DNA from: a bacterium
GTDB taxonomy: Bacteria; SZUA-182; DTGQ01
Assembly: GCA_040755755.1 (NCBI GenBank)
Contig: JBFLZW010000053.1
Location: 1 to 25,794 of the forward strand
Direction of reading: 5' to 3'
DNA length: 25,794 nucleotides
Part shown: positions 6,920-13,803 of the stretch, in pieces
How positions within the stretch are numbered: the stretch's first letter is position 1
Layout: each line of letters starts with the position of its first letter
Notes under the pieces: generated by a model
The model's input: the letters and a program-made list of their open reading frames with translations, nothing else
The model's database searches: none
Told to the model about the DNA's origin: nothing
Program-made: the position numbers and the translations under genes

Positions 6920-7977
6920 ACCAGCCGAATCGAGCAGCCGTCATTCTGGCCGCAGGCCAGAGCACCAGAATGAAATCTCAACTCAGCAAGGTGCTGCATC
7001 CTCTGTGCGGACGTCCGATTATCCGCTACATAACTGAGCTGGTTGCAGCGGTCGATGCCAGGCCGGCAATAATAGTGCTTGGACATCAGGCGGAGAAAAT
7101 ACAGCAGGAGCTCCATGATGTACCCGTTGAATTCGCCTATCAGAAAGAGCAACTGGGAACAGCCCATGCAGTGTCTCAAACCAGGGAGATGCTGGCTGAT
7201 TTTTCCGGTATCGTCTTGGTCTTAAACGGCGATACCCCGCTTTTAACTCCCCGTGAGGTGACCGACCTGATTCAGTTTCATCAGCGGACGCAGGCCGAAT
7301 GCACCCTTCTGAGCAGTGACGTACCGAATCCCTTCGGCTATGGCCGCATTCTGCGCGATGAAGGGGGAGGAGTTCTGGGAATCGTGGAAGAGAAAGACGC
7401 TTCAGAACAGCAAAAGAAAATTACCGAAATCAACTCCGGAATCTACTGCTTCAATTCTCGGTCCCTCTACAGCGCATTAAGCAAGATCAATAATCACAAT
7501 GCCAAAAAAGAATATTACCTGACTGATTCGGTGGCCATTCTGCGTCAGGAGGGAAAGCTGGTCCAGGCCCTCAAGGCAGCGGATTACCGGACTGTGCTGG
7601 GGATTAATACCAGGATGGAGCTTGCCGAGGCCAGCCGCATCATCCGTCAAAGAATAGCCGCTGACCTCATGGCTGAGGGAGTAACCTTTATTGACCCGGA
7701 TAACACCTATATCGATTACGGTGTCCACGTCGGTCAGGACACGGTTATCTGGCCATACTGCGTGATCGAAGGCCACTCCAGCATCGGTAAAGGCTGCCAT
7801 ATCGGTCCCTTTTCCTGGATTGCCCATGCTGTTCTGGAAGATGGAGTGCAGATCGAGGGAGGGTGCCGCATTCAGGGTGGCATGGTTACTGCCGGATCGA
7901 GAGTACCGTCATCTCTCCCTGTCAGCCACGGGGTAGTTAAAAATTGTATTCATCAGGCGAAAGAAGATTCGCGGTAA
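6916..7977 (+). CDS. GlmU-like UDP-GlcNAc pyrophosphorylase lacking the acetyltransferase end
   Basis: This 353-aa protein overlaps mtnA by 4 nt (ATGA). Residues about 7-235 form a nucleotidyltransferase domain: LAAGQSTRMKSQLSK nucleotide loop, QLGTAHA, LNGDTPLL, FGYGRI, EEKDA and EINSGIY. This is the pattern of GlmU uridylyltransferase. A short left-handed beta-helix follows (about 255-335, VxIGxxT-type hexapeptides), then the protein stops. Full GlmU is about 450-460 aa and carries its acetyl-CoA and catalytic His/Lys residues in the part missing here. So it likely makes UDP-GlcNAc, or another NDP-sugar, from a sugar phosphate but cannot acetylate. The next gene starts 31 bp later, with no remnant of the missing part. 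Confidence 0.85.
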   Translation: MNQPNRAAVILAAGQSTRMKSQLSKVLHPLCGRPIIRYITELVAAVDARPAIIVLGHQAEKIQQELHDVPVEFAYQKEQLGTAHAVSQTREMLADFSGIVLVLNGDTPLLTPREVTDLIQFHQRTQAECTLLSSDVPNPFGYGRILRDEGGGVLGIVEEKDASEQQKKITEINSGIYCFNSRSLYSALSKINNHNAKKEYYLTDSVAILRQEGKLVQALKAADYRTVLGINTRMELAEASRIIRQRIAADLMAEGVTFIDPDNTYIDYGVHVGQDTVIWPYCVIEGHSSIGKGCHIGPFSWIAHAVLEDGVQIEGGCRIQGGMVTAGSRVPSSLPVSHGVVKNCIHQAKEDSR

Positions 7978-8008
7978 GAAAAAGAAAAACAAAGAGAAGT
8001 GAACCACC

Positions 8009-8968
8009 ATGTTAGCAAGATTCTTTCAAAAATCAGACGACGTACATAAGCAGGCGGAAAGTAAGCAACCGGAAAAGGTCACTAAAAAGATATGGTCTGT
8101 GGCCGGAGGCAAAGGGGGAACGGGAAAAAGCATTATCGCCTCGAGCATCGCTGTCCAATTGGCCCGCAGGGGCAAAAAAGTGGTCATCATCGATGCTGAC
8201 CTTGGCAGCGGCAATCTGCATTCATATCTCGGAGTTACCCCGGCTTCCATCACTCTGGCCGATTTTCTCAGGAATCGAACATCCCACCTGACCGATGCCC
8301 TGGTTAACACCCAGTATGAAAATCTCCACCTGATCAGTGATGCCAATGAAGTGCTCGGGCTGGCCAATATCAGCAGCCAGTTAAAGGAAAACCTGATTCA
8401 ACAGATCAAAGACCTTGACTTTGAATATATTATCCTGGATGTGGGTGCCGGTACCGCGTATAATAATATTGATTTTTTCCTCATTTCTGACAATGGGCTT
8501 CTGGTTGCCGTACCTGAGCCGACCTCAATCGAAAACATGTACCGGTTTATCAGAAGTTGCTTGAATCGTAAATTAATGTGCAGGTTTCAGGATTCTCCCT
8601 ACCAGCCCCTCATAGAAAAGGCTGCCTATCCACGAGAAGCTGGAGGATTTCGAACTATTTATGAATTGGTGGAAAAGCTCTATCAACTTGACCCACCGGC
8701 AGCGGAAATAATGGTAGATGAGATTTTAAAATTCAGGCCGCGGTTGATTATGAACCAGGTCCGGTCTCAAATCGATATTCAGGCGGGCGATTCGATTCGT
8801 GATGTAACACGCAAATACCTGGGAGTGAATTTGAATTATATCGGATATGTCACCTATGATGATCATGTCAAATTATCAGCCAGAAAACGGATCCCTTTGT
8901 TTCAGGAATACCCTAACAGCGGAGCGGCGGTATGCATCCGAAATATTGTGAACAGATTTCTTGGATAG
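8009..8968 (+). CDS. MinD/FlhG-type ParA-superfamily ATPase
   Basis: This 319-aa protein has a deviant Walker A motif, residues 35-41 (KGGTGKS), with the signature Lys preceding it. It also has the Walker A'-type DADLGSGNLHSYLG (about residue 63) and Walker B-type YIILDVGAG (about 138). FlhG/FleN-type members have similar DADLG.ANLH wording and regulate flagellar number or other polar structures. No flagellar genes are nearby, so the cargo is unknown. It pairs with the J-domain/HTH gene 40 bp downstream, which suggests a shared role in positioning or regulation. Confidence 0.85.
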   Translation: MLARFFQKSDDVHKQAESKQPEKVTKKIWSVAGGKGGTGKSIIASSIAVQLARRGKKVVIIDADLGSGNLHSYLGVTPASITLADFLRNRTSHLTDALVNTQYENLHLISDANEVLGLANISSQLKENLIQQIKDLDFEYIILDVGAGTAYNNIDFFLISDNGLLVAVPEPTSIENMYRFIRSCLNRKLMCRFQDSPYQPLIEKAAYPREAGGFRTIYELVEKLYQLDPPAAEIMVDEILKFRPRLIMNQVRSQIDIQAGDSIRDVTRKYLGVNLNYIGYVTYDDHVKLSARKRIPLFQEYPNSGAAVCIRNIVNRFLG

Positions 8969-9008
8969 CGGCCCGGGCAGAAAATTTCCTCGAAGAGGTA
9001 GATAATTA

Positions 9009-9659
9009 ATGAAAAAAGTTGAAGAAATGAATTATTACGAACTACTCAATGTCGAATCAACAGCCAGTAAAGAAGAAATCCAGAAAGCCTATAACCTGGC
9101 CTGCCAGACCTATCAGATTGATTCCCTGGCCACCTATTCGGTTGTCTCGGAAGGGGAAAGAAGCCAGATTCAGCAAAGGATCGAAAAGGCCTACCGAATT
9201 TTAATGGATGATCGCGAACGGGCAAAATATGACTACCGGATCGGTATCTCCGGCCAGCGCAAGGCGCAGGACTACCGGCAGACGGGCAACAAAGTCCAGG
9301 GTCCTCTATCCGAGGGAGGAAAAGAACAACCTTCAGCTTCCTCTGGGTGCGGCGCGAATTCATCCGCAAGCGATACCACTGAAGAACCAAAACACCAGGA
9401 GCCCCCTCCGGATATCTCCGACCCCCAATACCTGAAAAAACACAGAGAACGAAAGGGCATCTCCCTCCAGGAGATTTCAGAAGCTACCATGATCAGTATC
9501 CATGCACTGGAAGACCTGGAAAGGGGCGAATACAGCAGATTTCCCGGACGAGTCTACATCGTCGGCTTTTTACGTGCCTATGCTGAATACATCGGCATCG
9601 ATGTGCAGCAGGCCAAAGCTCACTTTGAAGTTCTGTATGCCAATAAGCCGAAGAAGTAG
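9009..9659 (+). CDS. J-domain-like protein fused to RodZ-type helix-turn-helix
   Basis: This 216-aa protein has an N-terminal DnaJ-like domain (residues about 6-78: NYYELLNVESTASKEEIQKAY, later RIEKAYRILMDDRERAKYDYRI), a Ser/Gly/Pro-rich linker (about 80-140) and a C-terminal HTH of the RodZ/HTH_25 type (about 142-212: LKKHRERKGISLQEISEATMI...FVGFLRAYAEYIGID-like). The HPD tripeptide that stimulates Hsp70 is absent; QID stands near that place. So this is probably not an active DnaK co-chaperone but an interaction module. RodZ-type HTHs can bind MreB rather than DNA. No membrane segment is present. Confidence 0.8.
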   Translation: MKKVEEMNYYELLNVESTASKEEIQKAYNLACQTYQIDSLATYSVVSEGERSQIQQRIEKAYRILMDDRERAKYDYRIGISGQRKAQDYRQTGNKVQGPLSEGGKEQPSASSGCGANSSASDTTEEPKHQEPPPDISDPQYLKKHRERKGISLQEISEATMISIHALEDLERGEYSRFPGRVYIVGFLRAYAEYIGIDVQQAKAHFEVLYANKPKK

Positions 9660-9779
9660 ACTTGGTTGCCTCCCATCCGAAAGATTCGGGGAAATCGCAC
9701 CAGGAATGGTGATGTACCCGCTAACCCTGCCCTGAGCGGGAGGATGGTCCTTCTGCCGACACAGATGCAAGCAAATAGA

Positions 9780-9806
9780 GGGTGGGGCTTTTGCCCCACC
9801 AAATAC
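9780..9806 (+). repeat. 27-bp direct repeat flanking the MNT/HEPN cassette, copy 1
   Basis: GGGTGGGGCTTTTGCCCCAC plus CAAATAC. The core GGTGGGGC-TTTT-GCCCCACC is a perfect 8-bp stem with a 4-nt loop. It recurs at 10512-10538 with one mismatch in the same orientation. The copy ends 12 nt before the MNT start. Upstream, 9660-9779 holds only small hairpins, such as CCCGCT...AGCGGG at 9717-9740. Confidence 0.75.
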
Positions 9807-9818
9807 TGCTTACAATAT

Positions 9819-10121
9819 ATGACGAAAGAATTTAAAGAATACTTAAAAAAGGAATTAATAGAAAGCCTAAGTCCTGAACTGGAAGTTCAGAAAATCATAG
9901 TATTTGGTTCATTCGTTAAATCTGAAAACCCAAACGATATCGATGTTGCCATTTTCCAAAGCAGCAATGCATCGTATCTAGAGTTGGCTATGAAATACCG
10001 AAAGTTAACCAGAAAGATCGCGAAAATGATCCCACTGGATATTATTCCAATCAAGCCGGATGCTCAGAATAATTCATTTCTTTCAGAAATTGAGGCCGGA
10101 GAACTCATATATGAAAGATGA
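9819..10121 (+). CDS. MNT-domain nucleotidyltransferase antitoxin
   Basis: This 100-aa minimal nucleotidyltransferase has G30-S31 followed by D40-x-D42 and a third acid at D74, forming the polymerase-beta-like active site. In HEPN/MNT modules the MNT protein is the antitoxin and can AMPylate the HEPN toxin. I start at the ATG at 9819, since the upstream in-frame extension runs through the flanking repeat and lacks homology to the fold. The gene overlaps the HEPN gene by 11 nt. It is clearly more AT-rich than its neighbours, a sign of transfer. Confidence 0.85.
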   Translation: MTKEFKEYLKKELIESLSPELEVQKIIVFGSFVKSENPNDIDVAIFQSSNASYLELAMKYRKLTRKIAKMIPLDIIPIKPDAQNNSFLSEIEAGELIYER

Positions 10122-10494
10122 AGCAAAGTTATGGTTGGATTATGCCAGAGAAAATCTGAAATCTGCAAAGGTATTATTAACAAGCGATTTATATAATCCT
10201 TGCTTACAGAATGTTCAACAAGCCGTCGAAAAAATGCTCAAAGCTTTACTTATTGAAAATTCATGCAAGGTAAAGAAAACTCATAGTATTACTGAATTGA
10301 GGAATATATTAGAAATAAATGGAATTTATGTCAATTTAACCGATGAAGAATGTGATTTTTTAGATTCGATCTATCTCCCCTCGAAATATCCAGTCAGCAA
10401 TGTGCTCCCTTATTATGAATCCAATAATGAGCTTTGTAAGAAGGGAATTTCAATTGCAGAATCTCTCCTCAATCGATTGGGAACTATTCCATAG
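10111..10494 (+). CDS. HEPN-domain toxin of MNT/HEPN module
   Basis: This 127-aa all-helical HEPN protein has WLDYARENLKSAKVLL at the N-terminus, then the hallmark NVQQAVEKMLKALLIE (about residues 31-46), KTHSITEL (about 54) and YLPSKYP (about 89). HEPN toxins of this pairing are often RNases, but I see no clear R-x4-6-H motif here, so catalytic status is uncertain. The start ATG overlaps the MNT gene end, giving translational coupling. Codon and base use are AT-rich like MNT. A second copy of the flanking repeat begins 17 nt after its stop. Confidence 0.85.
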   Translation: MKDEAKLWLDYARENLKSAKVLLTSDLYNPCLQNVQQAVEKMLKALLIENSCKVKKTHSITELRNILEINGIYVNLTDEECDFLDSIYLPSKYPVSNVLPYYESNNELCKKGISIAESLLNRLGTIP

Positions 10495-10511
10495 GAAACC
10501 TTAAAGTAGTA

Positions 10512-10538
10512 GGGTGGGGCTTTTGCCCTACCAAATAC
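10512..10538 (+). repeat. 27-bp direct repeat flanking the MNT/HEPN cassette, copy 2
   Basis: Same orientation as 9780-9806, with 26 of 27 identical; the single change (GCCCC to GCCCT) creates an alternative GTAGGG...CCCTAC pairing. The two copies bracket exactly the two toxin-antitoxin genes. It may also serve as a terminator-like hairpin, though no U-tract follows. Confidence 0.75.
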
Positions 10539-10604
10539 CGCACGCGATCTCATCGCCGATCCTAACTGGCTGCGAATTTATCGCCCGGTGTGCTTCAGAG
10601 CCTT

Positions 10605-11603
10605 TCATATCTGAGCTTCGCGCAAGAACCTGCACGCTTCTTCAGGAGGAGTAGGATTGATATAGAATCCTGTCCCCCACTCAAATCCTGCTACATGAGT
10701 AAGCTTGGGAATGATCTCAATATGCCAGTGATAGAAGCTGGCCTCTTTCTCGTAAAAGGGGGCTGAATGAATGAGGAAATTGTAGGGTGGATTGTTCAGA
10801 GTGCGGGTGATCCGCTGCAGGACGCCCTTCAGCATTTGCCCCAGGGCGCGGAGATGATCCGGAGAGATGGCTTCAAAATAAACAGCATGCGCTTTCGGAA
10901 TGACCCAGGTTTCAAAGGGAAAGCGGGAGGCAAAAGGAGAAAGGGCTATGAAGTGCTGATTCTGATCGATCAGCCTGACCTCCATGTCCAGTTCCTGATG
11001 AATGATGTCGCAAATAACGCACCGGTCCCGGTAGAGGTAATAGGTGTTGGTGCCACGGATCTCCTCGACCACTCTTTTGGGAATGACCGGCAGGGCAATG
11101 AGCTGAGAGTGCGGATGATCGAGCGAAGCCCCGGCCGCGTGGCCCTGGTTTTTGAAAATAAGTACATACTGAAACCGCGGGTCCCGCTTCAGGTCAATGA
11201 CCCGGTCCTGGTAAGCCTGAAGAACCTGAACGAAGTTATCCAGCGGTAAATTGGGCAGGGGTAAATCATGGTGAGGAGTTTCAATGATAACTTCGTGGGC
11301 GCCTACTCCATTCATCTTGTCATAAAGCCCCACCGCCCGCTTGTCCAGCCCGCCTTCGATTCTCAAGGCAGGGAATTTATTCGGCACTACCCTCACTGAC
11401 CATCCGGGCGTATTGGGCCGGGTTCCCGGCTGCCGATAGGCAAGAATTTCAGGAGGCGTCTTCTCCTCATTGCCATTACAAAATGGGCAAAAGCCCGTCC
11501 TTTTTTCTTCCGGTGGCGGAATAAATTCCGATGGCCGCCTGGCCCGCTCAGTGGCAATAATGACCCACCGTCCGATAATCGGATCTTTCCGTAATTCAGG
11601 CAC
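10605..11603 (-). CDS. galT: Galactose-1-phosphate uridylyltransferase
   Basis: This 332-aa HIT-superfamily enzyme exchanges UMP between UDP-glucose and galactose-1-phosphate (Leloir pathway). Visible features are RxDPIIGRWVIIATERARRP at the N-terminus, zinc-type CPFC (about residue 40), VVPNKFPAL, the catalytic HPHSQ with its preceding Asp (about residue 163), CVICD, and YHWHIEIIPK near the C-terminus. The length fits bacterial GalT. The start is GTG at 11603 with AAAGGAGC upstream. No galK or galE is adjacent. Some short GalT-like proteins act on other sugar phosphates, so the substrate is moderately sure. Confidence 0.9.
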   Translation of the reverse strand: MPELRKDPIIGRWVIIATERARRPSEFIPPPEEKRTGFCPFCNGNEEKTPPEILAYRQPGTRPNTPGWSVRVVPNKFPALRIEGGLDKRAVGLYDKMNGVGAHEVIIETPHHDLPLPNLPLDNFVQVLQAYQDRVIDLKRDPRFQYVLIFKNQGHAAGASLDHPHSQLIALPVIPKRVVEEIRGTNTYYLYRDRCVICDIIHQELDMEVRLIDQNQHFIALSPFASRFPFETWVIPKAHAVYFEAISPDHLRALGQMLKGVLQRITRTLNNPPYNFLIHSAPFYEKEASFYHWHIEIIPKLTHVAGFEWGTGFYINPTPPEEACRFLREAQI

Positions 11604-11644
11604 TTGGCTGCTCCTTTGTAAAATATTACATAAATTGTCTAAAA

Positions 11645-11673
11645 ATTGTACAATCAGTTCAATGAAATGTCAA
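11645..11673 (-). promoter_or_regulatory. Sigma-70-type promoter for galT with palindromic -10
   Basis: On the minus strand, TTGACA (11673-11668), a 17-bp spacer and TACAAT (11650-11645) give a near-consensus promoter about 42 bp ahead of the galT start codon. The -10 overlaps a perfect 10-bp palindrome, ATTGTACAAT (11645-11654), which could be a repressor site. The rest of 11604-11915 holds a CAGTGGTCAGTGG-type repeat and no supported gene. Confidence 0.65.
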
Positions 11674-11710
11674 TAGTGCTGAAAGAGGAGCAGGCAGGAG
11701 GGAGTTGCGA

Positions 11711-11780
11711 GTGGTCAGTGAGCAGTGGTCAGTGAAGGAGTCAGGAACCAGAAGAATGGTCAGTGGTCAGTGGTCAGAAG
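11711..11780 (+). repeat. CAGTGGTCAGTGG-type dispersed repeat, copy 2
   Basis: Degenerate tandem units (GTGGTCAGTGAGCAGTGGTC, then TGGTCAGTGGTCAGTGGTCA) cover this intergenic stretch. A 60-codon open frame crosses it but is only repeat sequence. A copy in inverted orientation lies at 13747-13801, so the exported protein and the NiCoT-like gene sit between two inverted copies. Confidence 0.6.
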
Positions 11781-11915
11781 CCGGTGAGCAGGGGGGCAGG
11801 AAGCAGTATACGGCGATCAGGAGGAGAATGGCACGTTTTTTGAGAGCGATAAGCTTTCAGCATGATCACTTGCTCTTTCTACCATAACTCTTCATCAAGG
11901 AAGGATTCGTAAACC

Positions 11916-12863
11916 GTGTCATTCATCGCCGCTCGAAAACAGAACCCAACACGATTGCTGTCAATGCTCATTATCGGCACAACCATCCTCGTGGGTACAC
12001 AGATGATAATCATTCCGGAATCTTTGGCTCAATGGCCTCCGCTTGCCGCTAATGCCTTATACTCCGGGCTGTATCAGCCTTCATTTTCGCTCAATTATTT
12101 TCCATTCGGCAGCTACAACAATAGCTATCCTTTCAACAACTCTCCGGGCTCATATCCCTTCAGCAGCTACAATAGCTCCTTTCCTCTCGGCAGCTCCAAT
12201 CCGTGGTTGCTGAACATGTATCTCAATTCATATCTGAGCACATATCTGAACCCGTATCGGCCCTCCCTCCTGGGATACTCCCTTACTCCTTCTCTCTGGT
12301 CCTGGATATCCGGCCTTTCCCTTCCCCAGCAATGGCCGCCTCCGCCCTTGTCCAGCAGATTTTTTTTCCCCCCTTCTGCCTTGATCGGAAGCCCGGTAAC
12401 TACTCTGGCTTCCGTACAGAATGAAGAGTATGCCGTTTACTCGGCATTGATCAGTTCACTGGATACTCTGAGCCGGGCGGGGGTAATCCTCGGTGAGGTC
12501 CGTATCAGGAACCATACCAGTGCATATTCTTCGGGTAACGATGCCGCCACTCTCAATTATTTAGCCCGGAATCTGGATAAAATAGCCCAGGAGACTATCC
12601 TCGACTACCAGATCAAAAACAGGCAGGAGTATCCGCTCGGTGATGATTTCACTCTCCCCTTCAGCTATAAGCTGGTCGGTGATGAGGAACCCTATCAGGT
12701 AATTGAGCTTTCACGGGTGGGATTTAATCGCCGGGGGGACCAGGCACTTGTTTATGTGGGGCAATTATATGGGCCTGCGGTTGGCTCCGGGTATTACTGC
12801 TTCCTCACAAAAGTAAATGGAGTCTGGGTATACCAAGACGGGACTGTGGCCTGGATTTCATGA
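11916..12863 (+). CDS. Exported protein with Ser/Tyr/Asn/Pro-rich region, function unknown
   Basis: This 315-aa protein starts at GTG with AAGGAAGG upstream. It has an N-terminal basic stretch, a hydrophobic segment (about residues 15-36) and a likely signal-peptidase site after SLAQ. Residues about 50-160 are low-complexity, with repeated SYN/YPF/NPY-like wording and many Pro and Leu. The C-terminal 150 residues (from EEYAVYSALISSL) form a globular domain containing ELSRVGFNRRGDQALVYVGQ, GSGYYCFL and a W-rich end. I recall similar C-terminal domains in uncharacterised exported proteins, but no function is known to me. Confidence 0.75.
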   Translation: MSFIAARKQNPTRLLSMLIIGTTILVGTQMIIIPESLAQWPPLAANALYSGLYQPSFSLNYFPFGSYNNSYPFNNSPGSYPFSSYNSSFPLGSSNPWLLNMYLNSYLSTYLNPYRPSLLGYSLTPSLWSWISGLSLPQQWPPPPLSSRFFFPPSALIGSPVTTLASVQNEEYAVYSALISSLDTLSRAGVILGEVRIRNHTSAYSSGNDAATLNYLARNLDKIAQETILDYQIKNRQEYPLGDDFTLPFSYKLVGDEEPYQVIELSRVGFNRRGDQALVYVGQLYGPAVGSGYYCFLTKVNGVWVYQDGTVAWIS

Positions 12864-12902
12864 CGAGAATAATGACCATATATTTTCTTCCGTTCTCTGC
12901 CC

Positions 12903-13727
12903 TCATATTCCGGCTACAAAGAGCCAAAGTCCTGCCAGACCGCAGATCGCTCCCAGGAGAAAGGCGGACAGGCGATCAATCCTGCTCATCAGATCGATCC
13001 CCTTGCCCCGGTATACAATTCCGAGAAAATAGACGGCCAGAAACAGTCCAACCAGAAAAGCAGCCAGGGAAATCAGTATCCCTGGCAAGGGGAAGACGAG
13101 AGCGGTCATGGAAACTGCTAACAGGGATAATATATTCTGGAGCTTTGCCAGGCGGTTGATCTGCCCGGAGGAGTAATGCTGATGATGATGGCTTCGCTCT
13201 TCCTCCGGGGTATGATAATGCAGATGCTCATGCCGGTGGGCGTGGGGATGCTGATGATCCAAAGGTGTTGATCCGGGTTTATCAATACTGCGGGGAACAT
13301 GGAAATGGTCGGCATGCTCCCCCCCTTCCCTTCCGGCAGATTTAACCGGCTTGGAATGAAGGTGGCCATGCTCGTGCTCATGGGGATGTTCATGCTGATG
13401 GAGCTGCTTTGGCGGCACCCAGAAGAATTCATAAAAGCTCTGCAGCCCCAAAGCCCAAAAAGCGGACCCGAGGGCAGGCCGGGATGACAAACAGGACAGG
13501 CCGGAAAGTTTAATTCTCAATAGCCAGAGCGGGACAACGAAGGTCAAGGCGTGTCCAAGGTGTATCAAGCCTACCTTCAATGAAACCCAGGAAGGCCGCT
13601 GATAAATATCCTGTGCTTTCCTGGAGTTCAGGATATCGATGATATGATCTCCCCTGAGCCCATGAAAGAGTCCGAGGAAAAATATCGCCTGAATGACCCA
13701 AAATGAACCAGTCATAAGGTAGCTCAT
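12903..13727 (-). CDS. NiCoT/RcnA-like membrane protein with His-rich loop
   Basis: This 274-aa membrane protein has HGLRGDH at residues 22-28, the HX4DH nickel/cobalt-binding signature in the first helix, and LIHLGHAL (about 55-62), which resembles the second family motif. A cytoplasmic or periplasmic loop (about 108-185) carries some 23 histidines, many as HxH. Two or three hydrophobic helices follow (about 200-272). It is therefore probably a Ni/Co (or other divalent metal) transporter or efflux protein. It is shorter than classical eight-helix permeases. No clear SD precedes the ATG at 13727; the ATG at 13715 is an alternative. It converges on the exported protein gene. Confidence 0.7.
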   Translation of the reverse strand: MSYLMTGSFWVIQAIFFLGLFHGLRGDHIIDILNSRKAQDIYQRPSWVSLKVGLIHLGHALTFVVPLWLLRIKLSGLSCLSSRPALGSAFWALGLQSFYEFFWVPPKQLHQHEHPHEHEHGHLHSKPVKSAGREGGEHADHFHVPRSIDKPGSTPLDHQHPHAHRHEHLHYHTPEEERSHHHQHYSSGQINRLAKLQNILSLLAVSMTALVFPLPGILISLAAFLVGLFLAVYFLGIVYRGKGIDLMSRIDRLSAFLLGAICGLAGLWLFVAGI

Positions 13728-13746
13728 AAAATAGTTATAGTTGAAA

Positions 13747-13801
13747 GTTATCGGTGTTCAGTTTGTTCACTGACCACTCGCCACTGGCCACTGACCACTG
13801 T
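13747..13801 (-). repeat. CAGTGGTCAGTGG-type dispersed repeat, copy 3 (inverted)
   Basis: The plus strand reads CACTGACCACTCGCCACTGG and CCACTGACCACTG, the reverse complement of the unit seen at 11711-11780. It fills most of the gap between the NiCoT-like gene and ahbC. Confidence 0.55.
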
Positions 13802-13803
13802 CT

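Noticed and set aside
9666-9818. N-terminal extension of the MNT protein
   Set aside because: It reads through the flanking hairpin repeat. The nucleotidyltransferase fold begins after the ATG at 9819.
11705-11887. 60-aa open frame on the plus strand
   Set aside because: It is composed of the CAGTGGTCAGTGG-type repeat, with no SD and no protein-like pattern.
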